A stretch of 64,000 nucleotides of DNA from Callipepla californica brunnescens (taxonomy: Eukaryota > Chordata > Aves > Galliformes > Odontophoridae): NCBI GenBank assembly GCA_023055505.1, contig JALIRH010000039.1:372001-436000 (forward strand), read 5' to 3'. The translations under genes were made by a program, and so were the position numbers. The notes below the pieces were generated by a model that was given only the letters and a program-made list of their open reading frames with translations, made no database searches and was not told where the DNA came from. The stretch's first letter is position 1; each line of letters begins with the position of its first letter. Of this stretch, positions 1 to 19,218 are shown one piece after another.

Positions 1-3000
1 TACATCATGTTCAGGTCTTACCTTTAAAACTAATGTTCATTACACACTCTTGGCTATATAAACCCCTTGCCAACAGCAACCCAAGCTTCTCCTATGACTG
101 AACAAAGATGCTCCCGTGACCTTCAGCACCAGACTCTTAAAAAACTGAAAGGAATGATAACCAGGATACCTTAAATTCTTATTAATCCTCAGAATCCAAT
201 TAGGCTTAGAATAACAATGCAGATATTTGATGTACAGGTTAAAATCATTGTCTTACTATGCAGTTAATTAAGTAGCTTCCACAAGTATGTTTCATGCATA
301 ACTTCCATGATATGTTTTAATGATTGCCAAATGACAAAAAAGGACTAAGACAATGAAAACAAATGCGTAGCTTTCCTGAATAATCACAATATTTCTCATT
401 CATTTAATCAGTCTGGCCAAAAAGCAAGATAGAAAAAAACTTTCTCAGTCTCAGACCATTTCTCAGTCTGTGTTGAAAAAAAAAATACAATGCCAAGGTT
501 AAGGCCTCCAAAATATACCTGAATTAGTTTTGGATGAAATAGTAAACCTTGTAGAGCAGGATGTAAGTGAAATTTCTGATTACTGTGATTTAAGAGGTCT
601 TTTTTGCACCTTGCTTTGAAACATCTGGCACTGGATGCAATAACAGGGATCAAAACAAACAAAACAGTCCCATGACCTCTTAATTTCATGCACTGGTTGT
701 CCTGGCTGTATGTGAAAATTATCTTTCCATGCTATTTTGTTTGTTTGTTTGTCTTCATTTTTTTGCTTATTTTTTCCTGCTGTCTAGAAGAGTCTGCTGT
801 CTTATTCTATGATCCTGTTTGTCCAACAGACCTTGGATGAAACTGTGTATCCTCAGAGATTATGCACAATTGGGAACAATAACCTCCAAATCTGCTCTAT
901 CTGCTACACAGCTGTATATCTGTGTACATATCTGCCCTATGGTCCTTATACTCTTCAAAGTTGTTTTTAATAACCTTAAGATCTCTTCATGATATAAAAG
1001 TGATACTCCACAGCATTTGAAGGAAGAGACTCTTCTTTAAGGTTTATATTTCTTTTCTTAACAAGTACAAGATGTCTGGCATTTTTTTCTTTTTTTATCT
1101 AAGACTTGGGTAATTCTAAATCTAATCTTCTTTGTTTTCAGTAATTAAGTTGTTTCCATTCAGACAAATCTGTCCTATCTCTTCTCTGAACTACTCACAT
1201 TTTTACTGGAGAAAGAGTCAGGAAGTCAGTGAATAAGATGGCAGCAGTTTGTTTAGAAGCTGGATATGGAAAACTATTAAACATGTATTTACTTGCAGCA
1301 TTTTAGTGGGGTAAATATTTAAGGCTTACTTATTTCTCTGACACTTCAATTGTTTAATTGTTCACTGTTAGTTAAAAAACTCAAACAAACAACAAAACAG
1401 ATACATTATTTTATCTAGAATGACTTGATTAAATCTTGTTTATTTTTTGGGGGAAAGTCTCCTTATGATTTATGAAATGTTACAATGAATTATGTCTTTA
1501 TTGGGTCTTTGTTGAGGGAGGACGGTGAGGAGGATCAGTGGAAGATCTAATGAAACTCAGACGAAGCTCTTAAGGGGAAACTGGAAGGGAAGATGCCCAG
1601 ATTTCCAGGAAATATTTTTATATGCGACTAAACAAAAATACAAGGTCTGTTACTATATTGTTTTAAACACTGGTAACAGTACAAACAAATGAAATAAATA
1701 AATACTATGTTTCACGTCTGCTTTGAGAGAAATCTGCACAAAATACCAAAAATTTAAAAAAGTTTTAATTAATGAGGAAGGGACTTCTTTCAATACCATG
1801 GAAATCTAATTAGCCCCCTGCAAACAATTAGCTAAACACTTGTGAGACCCTCTAGGCTTGTTCTGGTTGCTGCTGATAAGCATCAGAATACTTATGAAGT
1901 ATTTTATTTACTTACAAAAATAGAACTTTCTATCTTCCCTGCCATTCTCTACATTTTTTTATTATCTGTTGCCTTCTGATAAAAAGCAACTTTTTTACTT
2001 CCTTCAAGATCAAAACCTATGTCCCCAGAAATGGAAAATACAAGAAGCTGCTGCAAAGACTCCATTCTGCTTGTTTGTCTTCCTTGCCACCAGAAGCCAT
2101 CTGGACGTTGCTTTGAAATAGATGGATTATGGATGAAGTTATCAGAAAGGATTAGTGTGATTAGAAAGACATTAATCCTGTCAAGAAGTAATGGTCAAGT
2201 ATTAACCACAAGCAGTTGGTTCTAGAATCATGTTTGTTTTCATTCATCCCATTCCCACTCTCCCATTCTCATTTTGTAATTGCGTGCCATAGAAAGGGCC
2301 TGGCTAAGCAAGTCCTCCTGGTGAGGCTGGGAAGCTCCTCTAACAGCTGCATTAGAGATGATTATATTACAGTCAAGCATCATGAAAGTGAAGTGCAGGC
2401 TCCACTAATGCTGCTTGATCGGGCAGGCAGGCTGTCCAGTAGCTTTTTGTCAAGGTCAGTGCCTTCAAGTTTCAACATAGTAATAATCTCCATTTCCATA
2501 GCTCAAGCCATTTAATCATCTTAAAATGCTTCACTAATGTAAAAATCCATCATACAGGAAGGCACCATCTCTTTCACAGACAGCGAAACAGCAAAATTAA
2601 GGGACTTATTTAAAGACAATTTGTAGTGAAAATAGGAAGCCTGAAGTTATCTCTGCACTGTCGTGAGCCATCAGCATTCCCTCATGGGTGCCCAGGCTGC
2701 TCCATTTCCATGGAGGTACCATTTATAGAGAAACAGCTTGCAACAATGAAAATAAGGCACTTCAGAGTACTGAGAGAAAGAAACAAGGACTCATTTCTGA
2801 TTCTTTCAACAAAGTTGAATGATAGTAGAGTTAAAATGATGTTAGCAGCCAGGATCAGAATGAGTTTTCCTTTCCAGGATATTCTTTCTTTTAACACAAC
2901 AGAATACGAACAGAGCTAGGCAGAGAAGTCTCCTGCTGCCTACATTCACCACAGCAACAGTGGTACTGGTGGGAGGACCACAGCCCATCTCTGTCTTCTT

Positions 3001-6000
3001 TTACCTACAGTGATTTAAGTTTTTATCTCCAGATGTCATATAACAGGAAAAAATGCCTCCAACCCAGACATGTACAAACACATCTACTAGGCACATCTGT
3101 TGGTCCCCACCTGTATACATGTCACACGAGAATCACAGGATCACACAGTCACAGAATCATAGAAGTTGGAAGGGACCTTTGGGACCTAAAGCACATTCTG
3201 TAGAGGAGGTTACACAGGAAAGCATCTGGGCAGGTTTTGTCGCTGGTAGATATTTTGCCTGAGATAGTGGCATCTCAAAGGTGTCAGGCATGATGGAAAA
3301 TCTTGCCCTCTGCCTTCAAAGAACAGCAAATAAAAATGTCAGAAAATCTAGCTGTCTGAAATATGCTATTTGCAGTTAATTGTGTTTAATTTTACAGCTA
3401 GGCTTCAAGACAAGGAACTGAAATTAATAAATCTACATTTCCAGCCCATCATGATGTGCACCTTTTTGAGCAGGAACTCCAATAATGCATTGTACTTTAT
3501 TAGTGTGCTGTAGGGAATCTGTTCTTACAAACGAATGCAAAACAGGCAGGACTTTACTCAGCAAACAGTGAACATCAAAGTCCAGTGTCTGTTCTGACAC
3601 TGCTTCCTCTCCTGTAATCCAGCACACAAAGCTAAAGTGACAGACTGTGAATGATGGAAGGAATGAATAACAACCTTTGGTCTCTGACTAATGAAGGAGA
3701 CCTGAGACACTGTACTAAAGCACACACAGAATTCAGCATGACAGGTTGACTTCAGCTGTTCCAATACAATATTTCCTAAATTCAGATGCTGGGATGGAAA
3801 CAAAAATAAATTATTAAGCATGGATGTGAAGCTTCCATCTATGGGAAGCAGGGAAAAAGCCAAGAATCTCAATGATACTTGATTTTCTGTTCAGACAATT
3901 CTTTCAAGTATTTTTAGATTAAAAGACCAGAAGGATTTGGAATACAAATTTGGATGATAACAAAAGTCAGATTTATTCAGCTGCTTATAGTTCACACATG
4001 GCTTTATCCTAAGGAAACAGATTCAGCCAGCTTCTCAAACTTCACATGCCATTGCCATTTCTTTGCAGGACACTATTTCATACTTAGAAGACTGCAGAAG
4101 AATTCTGCCAGGTCACAAACTATTTGGACTCATTTGAAATTGTAGCAGTGCTCTCCACACTCATTCACTTTGTGATCCCAGACGTCTGTTGCATATTGCT
4201 ATATCCCTATGACGCTGCCTAAATAATTTGTATGGAGTTGGTCCAACTTTGTCATTATGACATGAAAACCTCTGCAGCACGTCATTTTTCACTGGAAACA
4301 CTCTGTACCTCTGAGTACAACACCAGAAGACTATTAGATCCAACTACTAGATACGGTATTTCTAAACACATGGAGCTACATGAAAATGTTAGTTTATAAT
4401 GTAATGAAGTCTCTGAAAATATCTGAGGTGTGGGGAGGGGATTCACAAGGTCTCCTAAGAAGGCAGAATGAAATTCTCCTCTACAAGCTCACACAATCCT
4501 AAAGCACGGTTTGGAGAACTTTAGGGGTAACCTGGGATCACTTCTGCAATGTAAGAGAGATATGGGTAATTTAAAGTAGTTATTGGTATTGAGTGAGCTT
4601 CTCTGACCACTTCTTACCCATGAGGAGAACATCCCATTCACTTTCATTCAAGTACAGTTCTGCTTTTCATTTGAAAACTTCATACATGTATTCCCTTATC
4701 TCCTTAAAACTCTCATCTCTAGATGAACTTTCTCCTCAGTAAATCGGTAGATAACATGTCCTAGGAAGGGACTAATGCCTCATTCTCACCAGGGTGAAAT
4801 TTATTACTGTTATTATTTCTATTACAGTGATACACACAGCAGGTGAGTCAGAAAGGGGATGATATACACGCCTTACTTTACCACTCCAGTATCACACAGT
4901 TTTTCCCACACTAACCCAACAGAATGCTCACTCCTCAGCTGGGAAGTTTTGTTCCTGAGTGCACTTTATTAAGCCCCAAAGCCCAGTTTAGCAACTGCAT
5001 AAACATAGGAACAGTGACTGATATTTAGCAAAGAATGACTAGAGGGAATTGTTTAACTCATACATAGCAGAGAAGACCCAAACCAAAACTGTCCACAAGT
5101 CTGTATTGCCTATCCTTTCCCATTCAATCTTCTCTTCCAGGAAAGGATTAGAAGAATGAGCACTGAACGTACTGTCATTCATTACAAACCAATACCATAC
5201 TGTAAATGAATTTTAGCTGGCTTCTCAGTTTAAATTTAATGATAAATTCAAAAAAGAGACATTTCATAACCTTCTAGAGATTTGCATCTCCCTTCTGAGT
5301 GGGCATTATGTTGGTCGTGTCAGTCACAGATTTATATTAATGGTAGAAATTTTAGATTGCAAAATTCAGTACCAGCCTCTGAGTGTTCGGGTTTGGGAGC
5401 AAAACCACGCTAATGCAGCTCTGTGGCTGGTGCAGGTCTGCCTGGCTTGGTTCATGGGCTCAGTGGGCTCACATCTGCCTGCACCCAGTGCGTCTCCACA
5501 TCTTACAAAGTTTATGCAGTTGTCAGCTCTTCAAATACAGCTAACAAGTCCTGGTGTGGAGCAGTAGAGCAGACCAAGCACAGAAGTCCATAAAAACAGA
5601 AAGAGCAGTATTTTTCTTTAGTGAGACATTAAAGTGCCAATGCCTTTCCGTAATCAAATGACTTAAAAAAAACATATTTAATAAATACATTTACATAAAT
5701 ACATATATGGGTAAAAGGGTACTATGATGGAGTAGTTTCCTAGCTAAATACTAGGCTTTAACAGCATGAATAAAGAATGACCCACTCAGGAATCTGAGCA
5801 GAAGGATAAGGGATTACCAGAACTGATGGTATTATGGACAGGAATCCCCTTAAAGACAGACAGTTCTATATTTAGCATATTGTATTTAATTCAGCCAACA
5901 AAACCCCAAAAGTATCAAACATTTATTACTCTCCCCAAATGAACCTTTAAATAAATGCAATTTTTGTTAGCATACAGCTGCTTGTATTAGGACCAGCACA

Positions 6001-9000
6001 CTTAAAAGGAACGAGCTTTACATTAAAAAAAAAAAAAAGCAGGTTAAATTAGTTATTTAGATGTGACTATAAAGGGAACCATCTTTCTTTAATAGATTCT
6101 ACTAAGGGAAAAGGAGCAAATATCTGCTACATGTTATTTCTTAAGTGTCCAAAAATGGTTACTGTTAACTACATTTAACATGTAATAATTATTCTGAGCT
6201 CAGCACAAGATAAAATTAAGTTCCTGTAAGGCTTGTAAAATAGTATGTCTGGATATAGGAAAAAAATAATCTGTTCACTTGTAGTATTATCTAGAAATAT
6301 TATGCACAGGCTGCAAGCCTTGGTCTTCTCCAACCTGCCTTCCCCAGCCTCGTGAGCGCAAGGGCAGAGATGCTCAGCAGGGAGCTGGCACCATGTGAGT
6401 GGAGGCACAGTGATGGCCGGAGTGCCCGGCCTGCACACAGCCAGCCTTTGTGGAGGCCACTGCTGGCACTGGGAGTGCTTGCTCAGAGGGTTTATGGTAG
6501 CTTTAGCAAATCTGAGGTGCTGCTGATGGGAAAAATGAAAAAATAAAGAAAGAGCTTTCCAGCTTTTCATTCACTAAACTGAGTGAGAGTCGGAGATTTT
6601 GTGATTTTCTGGTAGGTAACACTACTAGAAAAAGCCCCAAAGGCATCCAGATGTACTACTGCCCTGGAGTGGCTGCAAACACTCCACTAACAGCTCGCAG
6701 AGCCTGGCTCTTCCACACAGAGCCATCTCCTGGCTGAAGAGAGGAAATTCACTGTCTAGAGAGAGTCTGCTCAACAAACCTGAGCACCTCAAACCAGCTG
6801 GTCAGCAGATCACATAGCTCAAGAACTGGACCCACGTTTTTTTTAGACATATCAGAGGACTCAGGACAGAATGCACTGAGATCCATTTCTGTCACTGCTG
6901 TGAATGTGAGTGCCTGTTTGAAAGCCTGAGATATTTGCTGACACCTGTTGTAGATACGAGAGCAAATGAACTATTTGCATTGCAGTAATCAGCAGAAGGT
7001 AATCAAGTCCTCTGTCCCAGAGGGAATCAGAGAACTTCAGGTCTCCAGATGATCTTTCGGCTTTGTTCAGTCTGAGGCAGTGTATGTGTTCAACCACGAA
7101 TTCATGTTTGGCTTCTGCTCTCTCTCAGCTCCCTTATTATTCCCATTTCCAGTATCAAAAATAGTATCCCATGTTTATACATGAGAGAAACAGTGTGCAT
7201 CTGGTAACTGCAGAGTGTAAAATCTGATCTTGTAGCAAAGCACCTACCAAATATTCCCAGGGCAGATACAAACTCTGTCAAAATATTTATCTTTGTTTCT
7301 TTATGTTGCTTAGAGCAGTGTAGCTATTGCTGTGTGGCCTGTTCTCACCACAAAGAACTGCAAACTCTGTACATCACACACGTAGTGGCCAGTAATAGAG
7401 ATGGGCAGGGCTAAAACTCTGACAGAGGATGGGGGCCATCAAAATATCCACCTTTTTGAGCACTGCATTAAGGTGTGAAGCCTGTTTATGTAACCATTAA
7501 ATAATATCAACTTCCATCCTTGCTGAAGTCCCACATCACACCAACCCCAAAGCTCACGTGGGGCTCAAACTGGCTGGCGAGTTTTACTGGTGGTTGCTTC
7601 TCAAGACTTTTGTGTATGCAGAAAAAACAATAAAAAACAGGAGATAGGAGACATGGTACAAGAGCACTTCCAGGTGCTGTGACATCACTGCATAAGCTAA
7701 GGAACAATGTGCTGAAGAAACAGCCTCCCAGTGTTTGATTTCTTCTGCAGCCAGGGAACTTTTAAAATTAACACAGCTCAATCAGAGATTCCTCAATATC
7801 TCCTTCCTAAGAGAGACCACCTGCAAAGTTCCTACTTTAACTCTCCATGAGGTCACAGGGGTTGCACAATTATTCAGCCACTTCTGTACAAGCAGGATTG
7901 GAGCTAGTGACCTATAAGTTTCCTACTCTTGTCAATCTTCTGAACAACATACTTGGCTTGGGATTGTATAAAACAAACAAAAAGGGTGTACAAGAATGCA
8001 ACTACATCTGGAGTATTTTTTTGTTTGCAACCCCCCCTGAAATTTCAGTATGTAATATCAAGTAAGGGTCAGTTTGTTATACAGGGAGTTGAAGTCTTTC
8101 TTCCTTAGAAAATGGAATTTATCAGTTCCAGTAGTATAGCTCAGAGATTCCCTGCCGACACATCTGTAGGTGATCTATAGCTACCCCAGGCTGTGTGTCA
8201 GAGCAGCTCCTCCTCACAGCATATCAAAACCCACAAGAGAATCTAAAGAACAATGCACTTTAGGGAAGGCATGCAACTCTACTCTCTTCTGTCCTTAGAA
8301 CATCACTTGCTCATGTCACATTTACATCTTCCTTGGAAAACTCTCCTTTATCTCTCCCCAAAAAATCTTTTATCTTGCACTTATCTTGCACCAAATATCA
8401 CAAGATTTTTGTCTCAGATCTGTTAAGGTAAAGTTAGCTTTGCTACTCTTTATCTCCTCTTATCTCTTCTCAACACCGGGTACACGAGAGGGCTTTTGTC
8501 CATCTTACTGGCATTCGGTTGTTACTGTAATCAGCTGGAAGACATAAATTTACAGGGGAGAAAAGCTTGTCTGAAGGCAGCTGGCAGAGAACCCTGAGCA
8601 CCTAGATCATTAGCTCTGCCTCCGGCAAGGTGGCACCATTCAAGCTTCCGCATTTAATATATTAAGAAACCATCTTCACTTCCACATGTGGCCACGCATA
8701 AGTCACTGGACATACGCTTTCTTCCCCGCTATTTCTCATTATGCAGCAGATTTCTCACAGTGCTGCAAAAGATGAGGAACTAAACGTGCTTTTTCATCTT
8801 TTTTGTGTGGTGCATTATTTCAGTTGTTTAAATTTAAGGTAGATTATTGGTACAGTGGGTTAAATGTTCTCCAAGCATTTAACTGCCATTTCAACAATAC
8901 CTGTGTGAAATATTAGGGAAATGTTCCTATTGATTAGAGAAGATGCCCAGAGCTCTACTTTAAATATAAGCGTACAGCAGTCAGTAATGTTCCTGGCTGT

Positions 9001-10171
9001 CTGACATTTATTCTGTTAAAAAATAGTGGTGATTGCACTTATTATTTAGGAAACTTCAAGTTACTGGAACAAGCATTGTCCTTACTTACCTTGAGACAAC
9101 CAGGGGGAGAATCAGCATTTTCAGCATCCTCATCAGCAACTCACCGGGAAACTGGAAATAACTAATTTCCTGGAAATACACAGAGAGATGCTTACAGTTT
9201 TGTGACAGAATGCCCTTGTGAGTCCTGCTAGAGCTGTGGGTCAAGTGGTATGAGCAGCTAAAATCTGCAGCTCTAGTAGATACTGTGGCAAAGACAGAAG
9301 GCTTTAAAAGGCTGTTTGTGAATCAGTTAAGTAACACATTGTGTTCTAATTCAACAAACACACACACAGCGTTTTTCATTCCTTTGCAAAAGAAGACAGA
9401 AATGAAACATGCTGCCTCCTGGGGACTGCTGTGAATAGGTTGCCCTGAATAATCCCTTCGTTCTGCATTTTGTGCATTTTGCTAGATGTGTACGAAGCTA
9501 CTGATAGGAACACAAGTGTTCAGACTGCAGTCAGGGCAGCAGAACAAAGAACTGTTTAAGCTACTGTGTTTACTAAGTGCCATCACTTTTAACTGAGGTA
9601 TACACTGTGTGCTCAAAGCATTCAGCAGTGCCTGTTATCCTGTTTACTGACAGACCCACACAGCAGTAAGAAACAAGTCACTGCAAAGAGCTTAGCTGAA
9701 GTACACTGGAGGAGAAATCCCCCAGTGACTTTAATAGCATGGTCTGTTAGCAATGGGAAATCTCAGATTTATTAATATAAAATACCGTCAGTGTAGCACA
9801 AACCAGTGGTGAAAATTATTGCCAGCATTTTCTTTAGACGTACACATTCCAAACTAATATAAAATCCAACACACATATCACAGTGTTTTTCATTACATTC
9901 AGCTTATTATCCGTACTCAGAACACTGCAATGGAGTCATGCTGGATTTATTATTGTCTTAAAGACCAGAACCTTTACAATACGCACTGAGAACTGTGAAA
10001 AGCCCCAAAAAGCAGTGTGTAGATTAACAGACAAATCAAATTACACAAACTGAACAAGTACACAGACGTGTTTTCTATCTTGAGTAGCCCATCCTGAAGT
10101 TCTGCAAGTTGTGATGCCCTTTGTTCTGTGTTTTCCCTGCAGTGATGCACTCTGTGGTGCCACACACGTAC
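1..10171 (-). other. SLC1A7: Probable first intron of SLC1A7, no coding exon recognised
   Basis: This AT-rich stretch lies downstream of SLC1A7 exon 1 on the minus strand. I looked for the next transporter exon, which should start near a Tyr-Phe-Gln-Phe-Pro block and continue into transmembrane helix 2, and did not see it on the minus strand. The intron therefore probably runs past the window start. ORFs up to 131 codons (the longest at 6,175-6,570, minus) have no recognisable family features and look like chance. The stretch holds one CR1 fragment near 3.1 kb and an A-run near 6,027-6,040. Intron status is inferred from the exon 1 donor; the absence of exons is a judgement by eye. Confidence 0.6.
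3128..3200 (-). mobile_element. Short CR1 LINE 3-prime fragment
   Basis: The plus strand carries a repeated 'cacaga/atcata' register followed by 'gttggaagggacctt'. This is the reverse complement of the CR1 3-prime tail that is abundant in bird genomes. Only the terminal tens of bases are recognisable, as is usual for 5-prime truncated CR1 copies. Orientation is minus. Edges are approximate. Confidence 0.7.
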
Positions 10172-10312
10172 CTGCTGGGAGAGCCGCCTCGTCCTGAGGA
10201 AGAACCCGAGGAGACAGCCAATGGTGACCGACAATACCGAGAGGATGAGCAAACCATTTCTTTTACAAACATCCTTGATCCGAGCGAGGATCGCATCCAA
10301 ACCCACCGCCAT
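10172..10312 (-). CDS. SLC1A7: SLC1A7 (EAAT5) coding exon 1, N-terminus only
   Basis: This is the first coding exon of excitatory amino acid transporter 5, a sodium-dependent glutamate carrier with a large glutamate-gated chloride conductance, known mainly from retinal photoreceptors and bipolar cells. The 47 codons give a short cytosolic N-terminus (AILARIKDVCKRNGLL) running into hydrophobic helix 1 (LILSVLSVTIGCLLGFFLRT), and end at RRLSQQ before a CAG|GTACGT donor. The match to the human N-terminus, as I remember it, is close from the AILAR segment on. The start codon sits in a strong context (CACCATGG). Synteny next to CPT2 supports SLC1A7 over other SLC1 members. Only this exon is in the window; the rest lies to the left. 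A fish/bird-type EAAT5 paralog is the main alternative. Confidence 0.88.
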
Positions 10313-11380
10313 GGTGTCCTCCGTGCTCCTTGGAGAAGAATCAGCATCCCATGCAGGGAGAATCCACTCGCTCCTCTTGTTGGAGAGGAACAGACCTCGC
10401 TCTGTATAGATCAGATCAAAGCACTTCCAGTTCTGCTTAGCTGACCTGCAAGGTCACCCCTCTGCCAATCGCCACCAAGCAAGCAGCTGGCATTATTGTT
10501 CCAAATTAATACCGACAATCCTATTATCGACTACATCATTAAGAGCCTGCAAGAAGATTAGGGGGCTCTGGAAAATTAGAACGGAATGCAGTTGAATTTC
10601 TAAAACAAGACTGCTCCAAAACAAAGTGACACACTGGGCGTGCGTTCCCGGGTCTCCCCAGTTTGGGGTTTGGCCGTCCACCCCTACAAAGGGAGCAGTG
10701 GAAATGATGCACACAAACACAGGGAAGGAACGTTATCGCGTTGTTTTTCAGCGCAGGGAAGAGCAGGTGACATTCTGAACTGGACTATCACAACAGGGCA
10801 AGCCAGGTAAAACTAGACTTCATTAATTAAAGCAGGCTTGGATTTTTTTTTTTTTTTTAATTTTCCCGAGCAAAGCAAGGCTGAAGGTGCAGCCTAAGAA
10901 CCACGCATCGATCAGAAAACGCTGAAACACAGAAGGAAAGCTTCCAGCACTTGGCATTTCAATCACTTCAATTTTGGAAGCAAAATGATTTCACTTTTTC
11001 CTCCACCACTCTGTTGATTAGAGCAGGGCCAATTTACTTTCAGAGGATTATCGGAGTAAGCCACGGGGATTGCTTTCCTTTCCTTCACCGTGCCTGCGCT
11101 CAGCACCGACGCGGTTTTTATGCTGCTGACTGAAGCGCGACAGCACAGCCCGAGCTACTCAGAGATTATTCAGCGCCTCTGCTGGAAAACACGGAACAAA
11201 TTCGGGTATTTACAGTGCTTTATTCTACACTGCGAGGTAGTGCGGGCAGGTGCGTGCCCACGCGTGAGTGAAGGGGTCCCCGGAGCCCCTCACGCAGCAC
11301 CCCGTTCCCGCCCCGGGGCGGGCGCATCCCACGGGCGCCGCTCAGCGCGGGCAGGCGGGGCGGGGCGGTGACGGGACAAC
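10313..11380. promoter_or_regulatory. Divergent SLC1A7 / CPT2 promoter interval
   Basis: The start codons of SLC1A7 (minus) and CPT2 (plus) are 1,068 bp apart and point away from each other. This interval must hold both 5-prime untranslated regions and promoters. The CPT2 side is GC-rich, with overlapping GGGGCGGGGCGG GC boxes at about 11,355-11,370, directly before the CPT2 start. The SLC1A7 side is ordinary in composition. A poly-T run lies at 10,843-10,858. Transcription starts are not visible from sequence. Confidence 0.6.
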
Positions 11381-16917
<5,537 letters not shown>

Positions 16918-17217
16918 GAAATAAAAGATAGATATGTTCTTAAAACACATTTAGAACAAAAAGCACTGTTAACAAACTCATGAGCTGTAACATCTTTGTT
17001 GTGAGTTTCAGCACCTTTAAAATGATTGATTTTAAAACAATACAAGCAATAGTTTTACATCTGAAGGAGTGATTACGTATGCACTCTTTCATTAAGCTTG
17101 CTTACAAAAATGTCACACTTACTTTTCTATCTAAACTTGAATCAATATCAGAACTGGTTGTACCTCAACAGTTTGAAGTCTTTCCAATATAACAACGACT
17201 GGAAAAAACTGTGATGT

Positions 17218-17223
17218 AATAAA
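17218..17223 (+). terminator. CPT2: Likely CPT2 polyadenylation signal AATAAA
   Basis: AATAAA about 300 nt after the CPT2 stop. An earlier AATAAA at 16,920-16,925 begins only three bases after the stop and is less likely to be used. The cleavage site is not determined. Confidence 0.55.
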
Positions 17224-18988
17224 GCTGTCTATTAGTAACTATAAAGCCCTTTTATTACCATATCAAAATTGTACAGTATGAGTGGTCCATTTATCAATAG
17301 CTTGTATTTCTTATAAGGGTTATAAAGAACACTTCTGAAAGTGTCCTACATTGTCTCACCTTCCATTCGTGAAGTCTGTCCAATAATCTGCTTCTGTTTC
17401 TCTGTGTACATTTGCTCTTGTGCCTTAAAAAAGAAATACCACTGAACTTTATCTTCTGGGGTTCTCTCTGCAAAGTTCCTCCCACTGCAGAAACCTTAGC
17501 ACAGCATTTTCTTAACTTTCTCCTTGCTCTTGTACTTGCCTTTTGTCAGCTGTGACTTTAGATGTCGTTTGTTGTACCAAATGCCAGTTTCACAGCTTAC
17601 AGATATATCTTTAATGCATCAGGGTTTGTAGTAGGAGTTCTGAAGACAATGTCTTCGCAGAAATCTCTGAAGGATTGCAAGAGAGCTTGAGCATACACAT
17701 CATTAAATCTTAATCACACACATCTTGGATTCAAGATCAAACCAGTGCTCACAAGTTCTTCCTGCTGTTCCTGACTCAGACTCTGGCAGCTAAAGTGGGT
17801 GGGAGCAAATGGGACCTTTTAGCCAAGGTGCTCAAAGTAGTTTGGAGTCAAATGCCCTTTGCTGAAATCCCACCTTTTGCAGTCAGTTCTTCACGGTACA
17901 GACAACTTGAACTCCTCAGTCTTTTAAACCTTCATAACTTCCATATTATTTTTATTCTGGTGAGTCTCTTTGTAGCTGAATTAGCATCGTAGTGCTTGCT
18001 TCTGGAGCTCTGTGAAAGCAATGCTTCTTCCAGCATAGTCCACTTGTGTCATGGACAGCTAGACATACTGGTAGAACTTGCAGCCCGAGCATGTTGGTAA
18101 GATGTGTCATGAGTTTTAAAGCTCAGAAGCGTATTCACCTTTACCCTTCTTTTGTGTATCTCAGCTTCCAGATTTGCTCCTTATTTAGTGCAGGAAGTGT
18201 AAGCAACACCATAGCATGTACTGCAAGCACCAGGAACGGGAGCCACAGCTTAACATACATAACCCCAAAGGCTTATCAACTTCTTGTCAGGGCTTTTTCC
18301 TCTTCAGCCTGTGATGTACTGTTGTAGTTTTCAGTTGAAAAGTATTTAAAGCTTGGTTTAACACTTACCAGGATTATCCTTTCCGTTTGAACAAAGAAGG
18401 GAGGGTGATCATTTTGGCAGATGAATAAACTCATATATAATCAGAGCAAAAAAACTTCCTTGAATGAAGTTAACAAGAGAAAGTATTTATTTTTTAAACG
18501 TGAGAACAGTGTGCAAGATTGTGAAAGTGCTTGCCAAGAAGCAGAAAGCCTGTCTGCAACTAGAAGTTACCTAATAACGTATTCAGAAGGGTAACTTTAT
18601 TTTCAGAAAGCTTAACAGCTAGCTGTAAGTGTCAGCAGGAGTTAAGCTTATTATTTCCAGAAAAGTCACTTCTGTATCTTTTATAGCTTTCTGACAGTTC
18701 AGTATATACATTTTTGCTTCAGCAGTTTGCACTCTCTCTTTACCAATGCTCTTAGCCATCTCCTAGGTACAGAGGGTGAAAAGCCCTTATTTGCTAGACA
18801 CTGGATTGTGGTTGTTTCTTGACAATTAAAACTAATTAAAACTTAATGGTGGTGAGTCATCTAAATACAGCCCATGTCAACCACGTGTATTCCTAAAACA
18901 GACAACATTAAGAAAACATTTGAGTTCAGCTAGGCGTATGTATAACTCAGTGTGTACTAAGACCATCTCAGAGCTCTCTGAAAACTCT
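17224..18988. other. Convergent intergenic interval between CPT2 and CZIB
   Basis: About 1.8 kb between the probable 3-prime ends of two convergent genes. It is AT-rich and contains no exon, RNA gene or clear repeat that I can recognise. Part may be 3-prime untranslated sequence if a distal poly(A) site is used. Confidence 0.5.
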
Positions 18989-18994
18989 TTTATT
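18989..18994 (-). terminator. CZIB: Possible CZIB polyadenylation signal
   Basis: TTTATT on the plus strand reads AATAAA on the minus strand, about 150 nt downstream of the CZIB stop. Other copies lie further down (about 18,487 and 18,597), so the true site is uncertain. Confidence 0.4.
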
Positions 18995-19140
18995 AGACAT
19001 TCCACAGACAGTAGGTGCAATTTACTGAGGTTTACATTTGTGAAGTCCGTCCGTGTGAAAAATAACTCCAGGGAAACTCACTCTGATGTTTTCAGCTCCC
19101 TCCTCAATAAGCATGCCAAGGTTTGTTGGCAGTATGAACA

Positions 19141-19218
19141 TCAGCATTTAACAAATTTATGGGTAACTTCATAGATTCCAACAGATTCCTTTGTTTTTTC
19201 ATCATAGTCATTCCAGTC
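19141..19218 (-). CDS. CZIB: CZIB coding exon 8, C-terminus and stop
   Basis: 78 nt encoding DWNDYDEKTKESVGIYEVTH then KFVKC and TGA. The acceptor is AATTCCTACAG. A perfect continuation of exon 7, which ends in LLEK. Confidence 0.94.
   Translation of the reverse strand, partial: DWNDYDEKTKESVGIYEVTHKFVKC

Noticed and set aside
6175..6570. 131-codon minus-strand ORF in the SLC1A7 intron
   Set aside because: No recognisable domain, no splice context, mixed composition; expected by chance in 10 kb of six-frame reading.
16920..16925. AATAAA three bases after the CPT2 stop as the functional poly(A) signal
   Set aside because: Cleavage 10-30 nt later would leave almost no 3-prime untranslated region; the copy at 17,218 is a better candidate.
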